A DNA stretch of 61,965 bases from Marinilabiliaceae bacterium UBA5488. Lineage in GTDB: Bacteria > Bacteroidota > Bacteroidia > Bacteroidales > Marinilabiliaceae. This document shows, piece after piece, positions 61,097 through 61,965 of the stretch. Both the position numbers and the translations under genes were made by a program. The stretch covers positions 23,110 to 85,074 of the forward strand of contig DIPM01000014.1 in the NCBI GenBank assembly GCA_002427105.1, written 5' to 3'. The notes beneath the pieces were generated by a model. It was given only the letters and a program-made list of their open reading frames with translations. It did no database searches and was not told the origin of the DNA. The first letter of the stretch is position 1, and each line of letters begins with the position of its first letter.

Positions 61097-61965
61097 ATGA
61101 GAAAGAAAACAAGCTTAACTATTGTTGAGCGCACCATGGTGCTTGTCCCTGAATTCAAGTCCAGAGCCATGAAGCTGGAGCGTCAGGTGGTCCTTCGTGG
61201 CCAAAGCGCCAGTACCTTGAATAATTACATCAGGCGCATTGCTCTGTTTGTCATTCATTTTGAAAAATTACCCGAACAGGTTAGCGAAGACGAGATCAAT
61301 GAGTACCTGGTTGCTTTGGCACGTGATCCCAAGGCGCCTTCGCGCAGCAGTTTCAAACACATGGTTTACGGTCTCAGGTATTACTACCGCTTGTTGGGCA
61401 TGAACAAAAAGGCCATTGCCTTGCCTTCATTGAAGCAGGACACCAAGTTACCGATTGTCCTGAACCAACAGGAACTAAAGATGCTGTTTGCAGCACCTAC
61501 ACTGCTTAAACACCGAATAATCCTTACGCTCATTTATTCTGCCGGATTGCGAGGACAGGAGGTCATCAATCTTAAGATCTCTGATATTGACTTTGAGCGC
61601 ATGGTCATCCATATTCGGCAGAGCAAATACAAGAAAGACCGAATTGTCCCCTTGTCTCGCACTATGGCCATTGGACTCGAGAAGTATCTCAGAGCCGAGA
61701 ACCCGCATGTTTGGCTATTCAATGGCAAAGAGCCTGATGGACGCTACAGCGTTAAAGGATTATCCTGGGTAATGCGGGAGAACCTTAAAAAGACCTCTAT
61801 TGCCAAAAGTGTCAATCTCCATTCTTTGCGGCATAGCTACGCCACGCATTTATTGGAGCAGGGATTAAACATCGTAACCTTAAGGGATTTATTGGGCCAT
61901 GCCGACATTTCTACTACGATGATTTATCTTCATGTTGCTCATTGCCAGCACATAAACCCTCACAG
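61097..61965 (+). CDS. Tyrosine-type recombinase/integrase, partial at window end
   Basis: The frame opens at ATG 61097 and is still open at the window edge after about 289 residues. The N-terminal SAM-like core-binding domain (GQSASTLNNYIRRIALFVIH) is followed by the catalytic domain with Arg in AGLRGQEVINLKISDID near 150, HSLRHSYATHLLEQGLN near 240-256 and LLGHADISTTMIYLHV near 262-277 carrying the nucleophile Tyr. The late stretch YLHVAHCQHINPHS resembles the integrases that precede IS91-type transposases in Bacteroidota, so an IS91-like transposase may lie just outside the window. Confidence 0.88.
   Translation, partial: MRKKTSLTIVERTMVLVPEFKSRAMKLERQVVLRGQSASTLNNYIRRIALFVIHFEKLPEQVSEDEINEYLVALARDPKAPSRSSFKHMVYGLRYYYRLLGMNKKAIALPSLKQDTKLPIVLNQQELKMLFAAPTLLKHRIILTLIYSAGLRGQEVINLKISDIDFERMVIHIRQSKYKKDRIVPLSRTMAIGLEKYLRAENPHVWLFNGKEPDGRYSVKGLSWVMRENLKKTSIAKSVNLHSLRHSYATHLLEQGLNIVTLRDLLGHADISTTMIYLHVAHCQHINPH

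Noticed and set aside
1..61965. CRISPR array
   Set aside because: I saw no regularly spaced identical repeats of 24-40 bases with unique spacers; the regular hairpins at 30854-30973 differ from each other in sequence.

Overview
The window reads as a chromosomal segment of a Bacteroidota bacterium, most like an anaerobic or fermentative member of the Bacteroidales/Marinilabiliales. The signs are DUF4249 and DUF6340 lipoproteins, a type IX secretion (T9SS) C-terminal sorting domain, -7 promoter boxes of the TAnnTTTG type, weak Shine-Dalgarno sequences, a meso-diaminopimelate dehydrogenase, a bacterial alpha-2-macroglobulin and IS200-like elements with palindromic repeats. About 58 protein genes look intact. 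Five further loci are broken or are gene fragments. The first 20 bases are the 3' end of a tRNA, probably tRNA-Ser.

Layout. 0-8 kb: a YiiX-like lipoprotein, a badly decayed 2-hydroxyacyl-CoA dehydratase activator gene with its TetR regulator, a DUF4249 lipoprotein, then trxB, serB and pepD. 8-17 kb: a few uncharacterised genes, including an ATP-grasp-like protein, then a compact heme precursor operon hemA-hemC-hemD-hemB-hemL-hemE on the minus strand. 17-29 kb: ddh, an acetate module (pta, a divergent 3-hydroxyacyl-CoA dehydrogenase, ackA) behind a perfect 22-bp palindrome, a TonB-like periplasmic protein, a nitrilase-family omega-amidase, an iron alcohol dehydrogenase, fabG and sucD. 29-34 kb: mnmE, an IS200-like transposase with regularly spaced hairpins, and a small stress group (AhpD-like, DUF488, cupin, Ric/ScdA) bracketed by a repeated terminator-like hairpin. 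34-41 kb: hflKC, a fused otsA-otsB trehalose gene, a GH15 glucoamylase/trehalase and a TPR protein. 41-50 kb: a 1972-residue alpha-2-macroglobulin that has lost its thioester cysteine, a folate mini-operon (SDR-folB-folK) and an ECF sigma factor. 50-56 kb: a Cys/Met metabolism PLP enzyme behind a perfect 13-bp inverted repeat, tex, a T9SS-targeted esterase with a group II intron domain V relic directly in front of it, alkD and a VOC protein. 56.9-62 kb is a recombination-prone accessory patch: three abutting fragments of unrelated genes (SUMF1, RhuM, RAYT transposase), an AT-rich type IIG restriction-modification enzyme, and a tyrosine recombinase that runs off the window.

Most of the window is housekeeping. 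The more unusual material is the set of palindromes and degenerate repeats between genes, the decayed genes, and the accessory patch at the right end. I did not find a convincing wholly new multi-gene system. The best candidates for new biology are the thioester-less macroglobulin with its TPR neighbour, the acetate module with a catalytically altered dehydrogenase under a 22-bp operator-like palindrome, and the repeat families. All calls come from reading the sequence; no database search was possible.
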